A stretch of 64,000 nucleotides of DNA from UBA2970 sp965221075. GTDB lineage: Bacteria > Verrucomicrobiota > Verrucomicrobiia > Limisphaerales > AAA164-E04. Shown piece by piece: positions 17,688 to 26,794 of this stretch. The DNA is taken from positions 806,001 through 870,000 of the forward strand of contig OZ244865.1 in assembly GCA_965221075.1 (NCBI GenBank), written 5' to 3'. The translations under genes were made by a program, and so were the position numbers. Every line of letters begins with the position of its first letter. Positions within the stretch are counted from its first letter, which is position 1. The notes beneath the pieces were generated by a model. The model was not told the origin of the DNA and made no database searches. It was given only the letters and a program-made list of their open reading frames with translations.

Positions 17688-19493
17688 ATGAGTGAGACCA
17701 TCCTTCCGGCCGGGGAGAGGGAAGGCGCCAAACGCATCTCCGAGGCGGTCATCCGGATTGCCGGCAACTCCCAGGACGGCATCCAGTCCATCGGGGGCTT
17801 TCTGGCCCGGCTGGCCGGCCGCAGCGAGCAGGATGTCATGACCTTCATGACCATCCCCTCCACCATCTCCGGCGGGCCCTCCATCTTCCAGGTGCGCATC
17901 GGATCGGGGGAGGTGCTCTCGGCCGGGGACGACGCCGACGTCCTCCTCGCCTTCTACCAGCACTCCTACCAGGACCATGTGGACTCCCTCAAGGAGGGCG
18001 GGGTGGTCCTCTACGACTCGGACCATGTCGAGCCGAAGGAGGAGTGGCTCGGGAAGTACCACCACGCGGGAGTCGCGATCACCAGCCTGACGGTCGAGGC
18101 CATCGGGGGGACCGCGCGCGACAAGGGGAAGAACATCTTCGCCCTGGGGCTGATCGCCCGCGCCTTCGGGCTGAACCGGGAGAAGCTGGAGGATCTGATC
18201 CGGGAGCGCTTCCGCAGCAAGCCCCAGAGCGTCACCGCCACCGCGCTCGAAGCCTTCCAGGCGGGCCACAGCCACGATCTGGGGAACCTGCTCGACACCT
18301 ACCAGTTCGACCGTTCCGAACAGCGGGAGCGCGATCAGCTGGTGATGAACGGCAACGAGTCCCTGGCCTATGGAATCATCGCCTCGGGGGTCCGCTTCGG
18401 GGCCGGCTACCCCATCACCCCCTGGTCCGACATCATGGAGCTGCTGCGGCGCGAGCTGCCCCGCTACGGCGGCACCTTCGTGCAGTGCGAGGACGAGATC
18501 GCCTCCATCTCCACCGCCCTGGGAGCCAGCTACGGAGGGCGGGTGGCGGTGACCGGATCCAGCGGCCCCGGCATCTCCCTCAAGTGCGAGGCGCTGGGCT
18601 GGGCGGTGATGGCCGAGGTGCCGCTGGTGGTGATCGACGTGCAGAGGGGCGGCCCCTCCACCGGCATGCCGACCAGCGTGGAGCAGTCCGATCTGTACAT
18701 CGCCTGCTACGGCGGCCATGGAGACGCTCCCCGGGTGGTGCTCGCGGCCAGCGACGTGGAGGACTGCTTCTACACCGCGATCGAGGCGGTGAACATCGCC
18801 CGCCGGTGCAGCGTCCCGGTGGTGATCCTCACCGACCAGGCCATCGCCACCCGCATCGAGGCCTTCGACGAGCCGGACCTGGAGCGGCTCTGCCAGGACA
18901 TCTCCCCCTCGCTGGAGCCGGTGGCCGAGCACAAGCCCTACGGCCTGGAGTCCGGCGGACGGGGGCGCATCCCGCCCGGAACCCGGGTGGAGAGCGGGAT
19001 CTATCCGGTGATCACCGGCCTGGAGCACGACGAGGCGGGGCATCCCACCGCCTCCCCACGGCTGCACATGGCGATGACCGCCCGGCGCCGGGACAAGCTC
19101 TGCCGGCTGGCCGAGGAGCTGCCCGTTCCCGAGGTGTACGGACCGCTGGAGGGGGAGGTTCTGCTGGTGGGGTGGGGCTCCACCCGGGGACCCCTGAGGG
19201 AGACGGTGGACCGGTGCCGGAAGGAGGGCCGCAGCGTCGCCGCGGTCCACCTGCGCCACCTGCATCCCTTCCCGCCCGGACTCGAGGGGGTACTCGACGG
19301 CTACCGCCGCATCATGGTGGTGGAGCTCAACGACCGGGGCCTCTACGGGTACGGCCAGCTGGCCACCCTGCTGCGATCCCGCTTCTGCAACCCCCGCATC
19401 CGCAGCATCACCAAGACCGACGGGCTGACCTTCAAGGTCAGGGAGATCAAGAGCCGCATGGAAGCCATGCTGGAGACCAGCGCCGATGAGTGA
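17688..19493 (+). CDS. korA: 2-oxoacid:ferredoxin oxidoreductase, fused gamma-alpha subunit
   Basis: 601 residues. The N-terminal ~190 residues form the gamma domain (ISEAVIRIAGNSQDGIQSIGGFLARLAG), joined to an alpha domain starting near MNGNESLAYGIIASGVRFGAGYPITPWSDIM. The YPITP motif and VAVTGSSGPGISLK are the substrate/CoA-binding signatures of KorA/OorA enzymes. Together with KorB it would convert 2-oxoglutarate plus CoA and ferredoxin to succinyl-CoA and CO2, or the reverse. ATG 17688 is the first start after the divergent gap. The stop overlaps the korB start by 8 bp. Confidence 0.93.
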   Translation: MSETILPAGEREGAKRISEAVIRIAGNSQDGIQSIGGFLARLAGRSEQDVMTFMTIPSTISGGPSIFQVRIGSGEVLSAGDDADVLLAFYQHSYQDHVDSLKEGGVVLYDSDHVEPKEEWLGKYHHAGVAITSLTVEAIGGTARDKGKNIFALGLIARAFGLNREKLEDLIRERFRSKPQSVTATALEAFQAGHSHDLGNLLDTYQFDRSEQRERDQLVMNGNESLAYGIIASGVRFGAGYPITPWSDIMELLRRELPRYGGTFVQCEDEIASISTALGASYGGRVAVTGSSGPGISLKCEALGWAVMAEVPLVVIDVQRGGPSTGMPTSVEQSDLYIACYGGHGDAPRVVLAASDVEDCFYTAIEAVNIARRCSVPVVILTDQAIATRIEAFDEPDLERLCQDISPSLEPVAEHKPYGLESGGRGRIPPGTRVESGIYPVITGLEHDEAGHPTASPRLHMAMTARRRDKLCRLAEELPVPEVYGPLEGEVLLVGWGSTRGPLRETVDRCRKEGRSVAAVHLRHLHPFPPGLEGVLDGYRRIMVVELNDRGLYGYGQLATLLRSRFCNPRIRSITKTDGLTFKVREIKSRMEAMLETSADE

Positions 19494-20412
19494 GGAGAAG
19501 GCCGTTCCGGCCGGGGGCGCGGCCCCGCCCCCCGAGCCGCCCCGCAAGCCGCTCAAGAAGAAGCAGCTGGCCGCCGACCATCCCACCTGGTGCCCGGGAT
19601 GCGGGGACTTCTCGGTGCTCGCGCTGTACTACAAGCTGATCGAGAAGCGGGGCCTCTGGCACGAGAAGATCACCACCGTGGCGGGGATCGGCTGCTCCTC
19701 GCGCTTCCCCTACTTCGTCCAGTCCCACGGAGTCCACTACATCCACGGGCGGGCCCTGCCCTTCGCCACCGGGATATCGCTCTCCAGGCCCGACCTGCAC
19801 GTGTTCGTCTTCGGGGGCGACGGCGACGCCTTCTCCATCGGCGGCAACCACCTCAACCACACCGCCCGCAAGAACGTCAACCTGACCTACGTGGTCATGG
19901 ACAACTTCGTCTACGGCCTCACCAAGAAGCAGACCTCGCCCACCTCGCCCATCGGCTTCCGGAGCAAGACCGACGTGCAGGGGGCCAGCGACATGCCCAT
20001 CAACCCGATGAAGCAGCTGGTGGCCGCCGGGGCCAGCTTCATCGCCCGGACCACCAGCACCAATCCCAAGCACCTCCTCGCCATGATGGACCAGGCCATG
20101 GACCACGACGGCTTCAGCGTGATCGAGTGCCTCAGCGAGTGCACCGAGTTCTACCCGGGGGCCTTCGACGCCTCCAACCCCCGCAAGGGGGGCGAGTTCC
20201 TGGAGGTGCCCTCCGATCACGATGCGGCCGACGAGCTGGCGGCCTACGCCCTGGCCGACGAGCCCTTTCCCGGCCACTTCGGCGTCTTCTACCAGGAGCG
20301 GCGCCCCACCAAGAACTCCAACGAGCAGGCGCTGATCGGCAAGGCCCGGCAGAAGGAGGAGGGGCTGGAGGACTGGCAGATCCTGCAGAAGACCTTCGAC
20401 CGGATGAAGTAG
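19486..20412 (+). CDS. korB: 2-oxoacid:ferredoxin oxidoreductase, beta (TPP-binding) subunit
   Basis: 308 residues. The CPGCGD motif (residues 36-41) and the TPP-binding GGDGDAFSIGGNHLNHTARKN segment with VVMDNFVYGLTKKQTSPT identify the KorB/OorB subunit. The 30-residue N-terminal extension is rich in Pro, Ala and Lys. It pairs with the fused KorA; no ferredoxin or delta subunit is encoded next to it, as is normal for two-subunit KorAB enzymes. The product is cytoplasmic and feeds the reductive or oxidative branch of the TCA cycle. Confidence 0.93.
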   Translation: MSEEKAVPAGGAAPPPEPPRKPLKKKQLAADHPTWCPGCGDFSVLALYYKLIEKRGLWHEKITTVAGIGCSSRFPYFVQSHGVHYIHGRALPFATGISLSRPDLHVFVFGGDGDAFSIGGNHLNHTARKNVNLTYVVMDNFVYGLTKKQTSPTSPIGFRSKTDVQGASDMPINPMKQLVAAGASFIARTTSTNPKHLLAMMDQAMDHDGFSVIECLSECTEFYPGAFDASNPRKGGEFLEVPSDHDAADELAAYALADEPFPGHFGVFYQERRPTKNSNEQALIGKARQKEEGLEDWQILQKTFDRMK

Positions 20413-20477
20413 CCGCCCGGCGTTCCCCTCCGGACCGGGAGGAAGCCGTACTCCGCTCTTCCCGATCCCCTGCTTCC

Positions 20478-20505
20478 GGCCCGGCCGCATTCCCTCGGCC
20501 GGGCC
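20478..20505 (+). terminator. Strong hairpin between convergent korB and DUF2061 genes
   Basis: A perfect 10-bp stem (GGCCCGGCCG at 20478-20487, CGGCCGGGCC at 20496-20505) with an 8-nt loop lies 65 bp after korB. There is no T run on either strand, so termination is plausible but unproven; the position between two convergent genes supports it. The remaining 20413-20653 shows no gene. Confidence 0.45.
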
Positions 20506-20653
20506 CTGCCCAATCGCCGCTTGCGTTCCCGGCGGCGAGGCAGCCGCTGCGGATGGGCGGTTCCGGCCGGGACCGATCGGCCGCCTGGACGGGGCTGTCC
20601 GTGGGGGATGCGGCGGCCTGCCGGATCCCGCTGCCGGCGACAGCCGGACGAGG

Positions 20654-21130
20654 CTACCCGCGGCGGGAGAGCCGCCGCCGGATGGCTCCCCGGGGCAGGC
20701 GCAGCCAGAGCCGCTCGTGCAGGTAGTAGAGGACCACCTTGGCCGCGAACTCGCCGGCGGCCACCCTGCCCGCCAGCTCCCGCCGCTCCAGCACCGTCCA
20801 GCCCAGCGCCAGGGTGGCCAGGATCGAGAGCATCCTCCAGGAGAGCCCCTTGAGCAGGCTGCGGGCATGCGACTCGGAGCCTCCCGGCCGGCCCCGCCAG
20901 AGCCTGCGGACCGAGCCGGGCGGCAGCATCAGCCAGGCCCGCTCGTGCAGGTAGTAGAGGAGGAGCTTGAGGCCCGCCTCGTAGAGGGTGAACTCGGCCG
21001 CCTGGGAGGCGTCTCCGGTGGCCAGGTAGACGATGGCGAAGGTGGCCGAGCTGGCCAGCATCCTCCAGGAGAGCCCCTTGAGCAGGCTGCGGATCCGGGA
21101 TTCGGTCCCGGCCGCCGGAGCGCCGCTCAC
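20654..21130 (-). CDS. Duplicated DUF2061 membrane protein
   Basis: 158 residues from a GTG at 21130. It consists of two tandem DUF2061 units: residues about 9-68 and 81-140 both read R-SLLKGLSWRML, a variable hydrophobic helix, then LLYYLHERAWL or VLYYLHERLWL. DUF2061 is a short predicted membrane domain of unknown function, more often found singly. The GTG overlaps the stop of the FGE-like gene (GTGA), so translation is coupled. It is the last gene of the minus-strand operon that begins with the large cytochrome protein. Confidence 0.8.
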   Translation of the reverse strand: MSGAPAAGTESRIRSLLKGLSWRMLASSATFAIVYLATGDASQAAEFTLYEAGLKLLLYYLHERAWLMLPPGSVRRLWRGRPGGSESHARSLLKGLSWRMLSILATLALGWTVLERRELAGRVAAGEFAAKVVLYYLHERLWLRLPRGAIRRRLSRRG

Positions 21131-21945
21131 TCCCCGGGGATCTCGCGCACCACCCGCAGGCCCGCGTAGGGGCTGCGATCCTCCTCCCGGCGCCCGCTGC
21201 GCAGCGCCGAGCGCAGGTAGCGGGCCTCGAGGAACCAGCATCCGCCCCGCATCACCCGTTCGGGGAAGGGATCCTGGCCGGCCGGATCCAGGACGCGGGC
21301 GCCCCGCTCCCGGTAGGCGGCTGGGTGGTAGTAGTCGGAGCACCACTCCCACAGGCTGCCCGCCATGTCGTGGAGGCCCCAGGCGTTGGGGCGGAGGGCG
21401 CCCGCCTTCCGGGACCGGCCCCCGGAGTTCCCCCGCATCCAGGCGAACTCGCCCAGGCGGTCCGGACCCACCGGCCATCCGCGGTCCCCCACGAAGTAGA
21501 GGCCCCAGCCGCCGGCCCGGCAGGCGTACTCCCATTCGGCCTCGGTGGGCAGCCGGAAGCGCCCCTGGCCGCGCTTGTTCAGGGCGGCCAGGAAGGCCTG
21601 GGCGTCGCGGAAGCTCACCGAGTCTACCGGAAGATCCGGGTCCTTCGCCGCCGACGGCTCGTGGCGCCCGCCCATCGTCCTCTCCCACTGGGCCACGGTG
21701 ATCTCGGTGCGGGAGATCAGGAAGGGGCGGCTGACGACCACCTGGCGGGCGGGCTGCTCGGCGGCCAGGAAGCGGCTCCACCAGCCCAGCTCCTCCAGCC
21801 TCTCCCGGTCCTGGTCCGAGGTCCCCATCACGAAGCTTCCGGCGGGCAGCCGGACCATGGGAATGCCCAGGATCTCCTCCGCCGGGGCCTGGGCGATCCC
21901 CCAGAGCGCGGCCAGGACGGCCCATCCCCGGGACAGCCGCTCCAT
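21127..21945 (-). CDS. Formylglycine-generating-enzyme-like protein lacking the catalytic cysteines
   Basis: 272 residues with a possible signal peptide (1-22). The FGE-sulfatase/EgtB/SUMF1 fold is evident: MVRLPAGSFVMGTSDQDR, RTEITVAQWERTMGG, FRLPTEAEWEYACRAG (130-145), NAWGLHDMAGSLWEWCSDYY and VMRGGCWF (232-238). In true FGEs the C-terminal RGG-S segment carries two Cys five residues apart; here the aligned positions are Leu (after RGGCWF and at the end of LEARYL). A canonical Cu-dependent FGE activity is therefore unlikely, and a binding or other role is possible. The start lies 7 bp downstream of the DUF1501 stop. Confidence 0.85.
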   Translation of the reverse strand: MERLSRGWAVLAALWGIAQAPAEEILGIPMVRLPAGSFVMGTSDQDRERLEELGWWSRFLAAEQPARQVVVSRPFLISRTEITVAQWERTMGGRHEPSAAKDPDLPVDSVSFRDAQAFLAALNKRGQGRFRLPTEAEWEYACRAGGWGLYFVGDRGWPVGPDRLGEFAWMRGNSGGRSRKAGALRPNAWGLHDMAGSLWEWCSDYYHPAAYRERGARVLDPAGQDPFPERVMRGGCWFLEARYLRSALRSGRREEDRSPYAGLRVVREIPGE

Positions 21946-21952
21946 GCGGGGA

Positions 21953-23680
21953 TCAGGCCCTGCGCGCCACGAAGGGCAGGGGAGGGCTCTGGTTGCGGCC
22001 CTTGCCCCGGGGATCGATCCCGGCCAGGGCCAGGGCCGTGGCGTAGATGTGCCCGTGGTTGGGGACGAAGGAGCGGGGGTTCCGCTCCCTTCCGGGCCGC
22101 AGCCGGCCCGAGATGGGGTCGTAGGCCGGATCCAGGCTGCCGTCGGGGAGGATGGGGATGGCCATCAGGGTCTGCTGGCCCACCTTGCCGAACTGGGCGC
22201 CGCCGCGGACGCTGCCTCCCAGGAAGGCGGCCGAGGTCACCTTCCAGTGGGCGCAGATGTCCTGCCCCCCGATCTCCTTGCGCATCTGCTGCTCGGAGAT
22301 CTTCTTGCGCCGGATGCCGTCCACGCTGCCGTGGAGGGAGCGCCCGAACTCGGAGGTGACCACCACCTGGGTCCGGTCCCAGAGGGACTCGCCGGTGCCG
22401 CGCCACTCGGTCTCCTTGAGCAGCTCGGCATAGGCCCGCAGGGGGCTCCACAGGTTCCGGTCCATCGCCTCCTTCTGGTTGGGCATGCCCCGGGGGGTCT
22501 TGCCGTCCGAGGACCAGAGCGCGCTCCGGTTGCGGTGCGAGTCGAAGCCGCGCACGTCGCGCGACTCGATGAAGAAGGCGCAGGAGAGGCCCGCCCGCAT
22601 CATTTCGTAGCTCATCATCGCCTGCACGTTGACGTTGGGCGAGAACTTGCTTCGGGCCTTGTTCCCGTTGACGCTCCGCCAGGTGGTCAGCTCGTCCTCC
22701 CGGTCCACCCGGAAGCGCTCCCGCAGCCGCCGGTCCTCGAAGAGGCCCTCCAGCACCGAGGCCTCCAGGGAGCCGCCCCGCTGCGAAAGCTGGCGGTGGA
22801 TCTCCCGGGCCGAGTGGTAGCTCTTGACCGACTCCAGGTGGTCGTCCGACAGGAAGTTCGACTCGGCGCCCTCCAGGAAGGACTCGACCGCCCGGTTGAC
22901 CGTGTCCAGGGCCGTCTCCCGGGCGGCGCCGAGGATCCGCTTCATCTTGGCCGGCGTGCCGGCGTAGATGGTGTGGGCGTGCACCGGCCCCAGTCCGTGG
23001 TAGTAGCCCCTGCGGCCCCGGTACTGGGTCTCGTTGAGCTCCCCGTCGGAGAGCCACCAGTGCCAGGAGAGGCTGGGGAGCAGGAAGGGCTGGCCGTGGA
23101 CCTCGGCGAAGGCCTGGGTGACCGAGCGCTCGTCCTCCTGTCGCTCCTCGGTCTGGCGCAGGTCGTAGTGCCCCATGTGGATCTTGAGCCGGTCGCGGGA
23201 GTGCCCCGATCCGGTGTGCATGGAGCTGATCACGCTCATGTCCCCGAACAGGGACCGGCCCCCGTTGGCCAGGTAGCCGTGGAGGATTCCCCCGTGGCTG
23301 GCCATGCCCCAGTCCTCCTGGCCCCACTCCAGGATACGGTAGCGCTCCTTGCTGATGTCCTCGAGGCGCTCGACCACGTTGTTGTCGGTCATCACCGGGT
23401 TGAACATGTCGTAGCCGCACCAGCCGCCCTCCAGGTACCAGTAGGTCAGGAAGCGGGCCCGGTCGCCGGCCCGGGCCGCGTCCCGGGCGATGCCCTCCGC
23501 CTTCGCCCCCGCCGGGGATCCCTGGAGCGAGAAGTAGCGCAGGAAGTCGAGGCAGGTGAGGGATCCGGCGCCCAGGGCGGCCCGCTGCAGGAAGCCGCGG
23601 CGGGGCAGCAGGGCGGGGGGGCCGGCGCCGGCCCCGAGCTGGATCCGGGAGCCTACCTGGCAGGGGGCGGGATTGGTCAT
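21953..23680 (-). CDS. DUF1501 family exported protein
   Basis: 575 residues. A Tat-like region (PRRGFLQRAALGAG, residues about 26-39) suggests export. The body has the hallmarks of the DUF1501/sulfatase-like family: SMHTGSGHSRDRLKIHMGHYD, FFIESRDVRGFDSHRNRS, VVVTSEFGRS and VPNHGHIYATALALAGID. These proteins are almost always encoded right after a large c-type cytochrome (DUF1592/1553 class) in Planctomycetota and Verrucomicrobiota, as here. The ATG overlaps the stop of that gene (ATGA). Function is unknown; an alkaline-phosphatase-superfamily hydrolase activity on a periplasmic substrate is a common suggestion. Confidence 0.88.
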   Translation of the reverse strand: MTNPAPCQVGSRIQLGAGAGPPALLPRRGFLQRAALGAGSLTCLDFLRYFSLQGSPAGAKAEGIARDAARAGDRARFLTYWYLEGGWCGYDMFNPVMTDNNVVERLEDISKERYRILEWGQEDWGMASHGGILHGYLANGGRSLFGDMSVISSMHTGSGHSRDRLKIHMGHYDLRQTEERQEDERSVTQAFAEVHGQPFLLPSLSWHWWLSDGELNETQYRGRRGYYHGLGPVHAHTIYAGTPAKMKRILGAARETALDTVNRAVESFLEGAESNFLSDDHLESVKSYHSAREIHRQLSQRGGSLEASVLEGLFEDRRLRERFRVDREDELTTWRSVNGNKARSKFSPNVNVQAMMSYEMMRAGLSCAFFIESRDVRGFDSHRNRSALWSSDGKTPRGMPNQKEAMDRNLWSPLRAYAELLKETEWRGTGESLWDRTQVVVTSEFGRSLHGSVDGIRRKKISEQQMRKEIGGQDICAHWKVTSAAFLGGSVRGGAQFGKVGQQTLMAIPILPDGSLDPAYDPISGRLRPGRERNPRSFVPNHGHIYATALALAGIDPRGKGRNQSPPLPFVARRA

Positions 23681-26600
23681 GGGGTGGCTGTCGGAGCGTC
23701 GGCCGGGGGAGCGGAGGGGGGCATGCGCCCTTGGCGGTAGAGGGGGTGGACGGCGATGGCCCGGATCAGGGACCGGATGGCGTAGCCGTCGTCGCGCACC
23801 CGTTCCCACAGGTGCCGGTAGAGGGCCCGCTCGTCGGTCAGGTGCCTCATGTCCCGCCCGAACAGGAAGCTGAAGTGCGTGTTGATCATGGTGCGCACGA
23901 AGCGCTCCTTGCGGGCCGCCTGCAGGGCGAAGGCCTCCATCCCCTCGCCCGGGAAGGGGTAGTCCCCCACCAGGCCCTGGTCGCTGGCCTCCACCGGGAG
24001 CCCGTAGGGATCGTGGCGGCGGTACCGGCCCTGGTCGGTCCAGAAGCTGCGCTGGAAGGCCAGGGGGGTGAGGATCTTGTGGCAGCTGTAGCAGGTGGAG
24101 GCGGGATCGGTGGTCCCCAGGGCGGTGACGCCCTCCCGCTGCTCGACGATCTCGGCCGGCACCTCGTAGCGGTAGCCCAGGAAGAGCATGCTCACCTGGG
24201 CGGCGTAGTTGTAGTGGGGGAGGCCCGGCTTGCCCTGGATGAAGCCCGGGGTGGTCAGCAGGCCGGTCCTTCCGTGGTAGGCGGGGCGCCCGGTCCGCTC
24301 CCAGGAGGGGTCCACCGTGTAGTCCGCGGTGAGGATCTCCTGGAAGGGCCGGTCGTTGAAGGCCACGTGGCACCAGAGCCGCACCGGCTCGTCCTCCGCC
24401 GGGCTCCCCTGGCTCTCCAGGTAGAGGCGGATGCGGTGGAAGTAGAAGTCCCTGAAGTCCTGGCTCTCCAGGTAGTGGTCCACCGCCTCCTCCCAGGCCC
24501 CCTCCCGGGCGAAGCGCTCCCGCTCCCGGGGGGTGGGAGGGCGTCCGGCCAGGTCCAGGGCCAGGCGGGAGAGCTGCAGGCTGCGCCGGCCGGGACCCTC
24601 CTCCAGCCGGTCCAGCGAGGGGGCCCGGGTGAACAGGAAGTCCGGATGCCGCACCAGCCCCTGGGCCAGCGCCAGCCAGCCCTCGTAGGCCGGGTCGCGC
24701 CGGGGCACCACGAACTCCTGGCGCGGCTCCTCCGCCGACAGCTCCACCGGCGTTCCGGCCAGCTGCCGCCAGCGGAACTCCAGGGAGGAGCCCTGCGAGG
24801 TGAACGACTCCGAGGCGTCCATGGCCGCGACGCCGCCCACCGGCAGGCGCACGGGGCGCTCCAGGCGCAGGATCGGGGAGGAGGCGCTGGCGCGCACCAC
24901 CAGGGGGGTGCGCGGGGCGTGGTCGCGCTTGCCGGGGAAGTAGAGCCTCAGGGAGAGGAGATCGCCGGGGGTCCATCCCTCCTTCTCCCTGGTCCGGGGG
25001 AAGTAGCGCAGGCTCAGCTCCCCCTTGCGCTTGTTCTGGTCCTCCACCCGGGTCCCCCGGGCGTTGTAGGCGTTGAAGGAGACGGCCCGGAAGGGGGACC
25101 ACTGGCCGTAGCCCTCGGCCTCCTTGGTGTCCACCTCGAAGGAGCGTCCGTCGGCGAGGCGCCGGAAGGAGAGGGGGCCCACCGCCACCTTGCCCCGGGT
25201 GCCTCCGTTGTGGATCTCGGCGTGGTCCTCGGGGCCGAAGCGGAAGGCGGGGGCGAAGTCGAGGTAGGGCTCGGTGTCGTCGCGGTTGTCGAAGGCGAAA
25301 TGGACGGCCCCCTCGCGCCGCTCGGGCCCGAAGGAGCGCGCCGCGGCCTCGCCCGGGGCCCCATGGTGGTGGATCTCGGCCAGGGCGTGGCGGGCGGCGG
25401 GGTTCCGGGGGCGGCTGTAGATCGAGATCCGGTGGGGGCCCTCCCTCTGCGGATCGAGGGGGACGACGATGCGGGCGCTCTGGCCGTCCTCCTCCGCCTG
25501 CTCGACGCTGGGGTAGCCCGCGCCGCCGCTGGAGCGCCACCCTCCCTCCAGCCCGATCCGGGGGGAGTCCGGGGCGATCCACTCCACCGCGAGCCCCTCC
25601 TCGTGCTCGATCAGGCAGCCGGCGAAGGAGATCGGGCCCCCCGCCTCCAGGGCGTGGATCACCAGCTTCTGCCCCGGGCTCCCCGGGCGCAGCAGGAACG
25701 TCCCCTCCAGGTCGTGGCGGGCCCGCTCCCTGCCTTCCCCTTCCAGGTCGAGCCAGCGCTGCGAGACTGACAGCGGCGAGGGGATCACCGGAAGGTCCAC
25801 CACCTGGGAGGCGGTCCATCCGGTTTGGGGATCGGCGGCCTCCAGGAGGAAGGCCAGCCGGCTCGGGCGGCTGCGCAGCACGTCGGCTTCCTCCGCCAGG
25901 CGGTCCAGCAGCGCCAGGCTGGACTTCCGTTCCCCGGGCAGCGGCCCGCGCAGCAGGATGCGGTCGAAGAGCAGATCCCGGGCCTCCTCCCGCCTGCCCT
26001 CCCGCGCCAGGCGCGCGAAGGGGGGAGCGAAGGGGCCCTGCTGCCGGTGGTAGGCGTTCTCGGAGACATCGGCCGCCATCTCCTGCAGGGCGGCCATGTA
26101 CCCCGAGGAGGCCGACGACGACTCGGCGAAGCGGGTCTGGAAGTCCGCTCCCCCGAAGAGGGCGATGTTCTCCTGGAAGCGGTCCCTGCCTCCCCGCACC
26201 CAGTCGTCGCCGAAGAGGACCGCCACCTTTCCCTTCAGCTGGGTGAAGGTGAGGAACTGGGTGTCGGCCCCCGCCGTGGCCGGCTCCCCGAGGTAGGGGG
26301 CCAGCAGGGAGGCCGGGAAGCTCTCGTCGTCGACATCGCCGGGAGCGTGCGCCCGCTTCATGAACCGCCGCAGGAGCCCGATCTCCTCCTCGGTCCAGGG
26401 GACGGCCTCCTCTCCCCTGGGCATGCGGCGCTTGGGATCGCCGGCCGAGAGGCGGTCGAGCAGGCCGTCGGGGCGTCCGGGATCCAGCCAGCCTCCCGAG
26501 CGCAGCATCAGCAGGTCGCTGCGAGCGTCGCCGACGAACGCCAGATCGGAGCTGGTGGAGGGGTCGTGGCACCCGACGCATCCCGCCTCGCCCCCGCGAA

Positions 26601-26718
26601 GCAGCAGCGGGTAGAGGTCCCGGGCGAAGATATCCTCCAGCCTCTCCTCGCCCTCGGGCCCCGTCCCGGCGGCGGCCGCCGCCAGGACGGCAAGGAGGAT
26701 TCCCGGAGAGGATGTCAT
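23677..26718 (-). CDS. Large periplasmic c-type cytochrome (DUF1588/DUF1585-like) with two CxxCH sites
   Basis: 1013 residues with a signal peptide (1-18). A planctomycete-type cytochrome c site CVGCH is at residues 47-51 and a second site CYSCH at 876-880. The C-terminal ~140 residues (CYSCHKILTP, RYRRHDPYGLPVE, RTMINTHFSFLFGRDMR) match the DUF1588/DUF1585 end of the cytochrome-like proteins paired with DUF1501/DUF1552. The middle (about 300-640) is beta-rich with FxxDxxDDTEPYLDF and may include carbohydrate-binding modules. The ATG at 26718 precedes the signal peptide; an earlier start at 26739 adds seven residues. Together with the next three genes it forms a tightly coupled unit. Confidence 0.85.
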   Translation of the reverse strand: MTSSPGILLAVLAAAAAGTGPEGEERLEDIFARDLYPLLLRGGEAGCVGCHDPSTSSDLAFVGDARSDLLMLRSGGWLDPGRPDGLLDRLSAGDPKRRMPRGEEAVPWTEEEIGLLRRFMKRAHAPGDVDDESFPASLLAPYLGEPATAGADTQFLTFTQLKGKVAVLFGDDWVRGGRDRFQENIALFGGADFQTRFAESSSASSGYMAALQEMAADVSENAYHRQQGPFAPPFARLAREGRREEARDLLFDRILLRGPLPGERKSSLALLDRLAEEADVLRSRPSRLAFLLEAADPQTGWTASQVVDLPVIPSPLSVSQRWLDLEGEGRERARHDLEGTFLLRPGSPGQKLVIHALEAGGPISFAGCLIEHEEGLAVEWIAPDSPRIGLEGGWRSSGGAGYPSVEQAEEDGQSARIVVPLDPQREGPHRISIYSRPRNPAARHALAEIHHHGAPGEAAARSFGPERREGAVHFAFDNRDDTEPYLDFAPAFRFGPEDHAEIHNGGTRGKVAVGPLSFRRLADGRSFEVDTKEAEGYGQWSPFRAVSFNAYNARGTRVEDQNKRKGELSLRYFPRTREKEGWTPGDLLSLRLYFPGKRDHAPRTPLVVRASASSPILRLERPVRLPVGGVAAMDASESFTSQGSSLEFRWRQLAGTPVELSAEEPRQEFVVPRRDPAYEGWLALAQGLVRHPDFLFTRAPSLDRLEEGPGRRSLQLSRLALDLAGRPPTPRERERFAREGAWEEAVDHYLESQDFRDFYFHRIRLYLESQGSPAEDEPVRLWCHVAFNDRPFQEILTADYTVDPSWERTGRPAYHGRTGLLTTPGFIQGKPGLPHYNYAAQVSMLFLGYRYEVPAEIVEQREGVTALGTTDPASTCYSCHKILTPLAFQRSFWTDQGRYRRHDPYGLPVEASDQGLVGDYPFPGEGMEAFALQAARKERFVRTMINTHFSFLFGRDMRHLTDERALYRHLWERVRDDGYAIRSLIRAIAVHPLYRQGRMPPSAPPADAPTATP

Positions 26719-26794
26719 GCGCTGGGTGCAGGCTGACACTACCGGATCCCCGCCAGGCTTTCAAGCCTCGCCATGCCGGCCGCGGCCGCCGCGG

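Noticed and set aside
21953..26764. A single 1603-codon frame that could suggest a cytochrome-DUF1501 fusion.
   Set aside because: The first two thirds are in the wrong frame for the cytochrome gene; the real DUF1501 start is the ATG at 23680 in an ATGA overlap.
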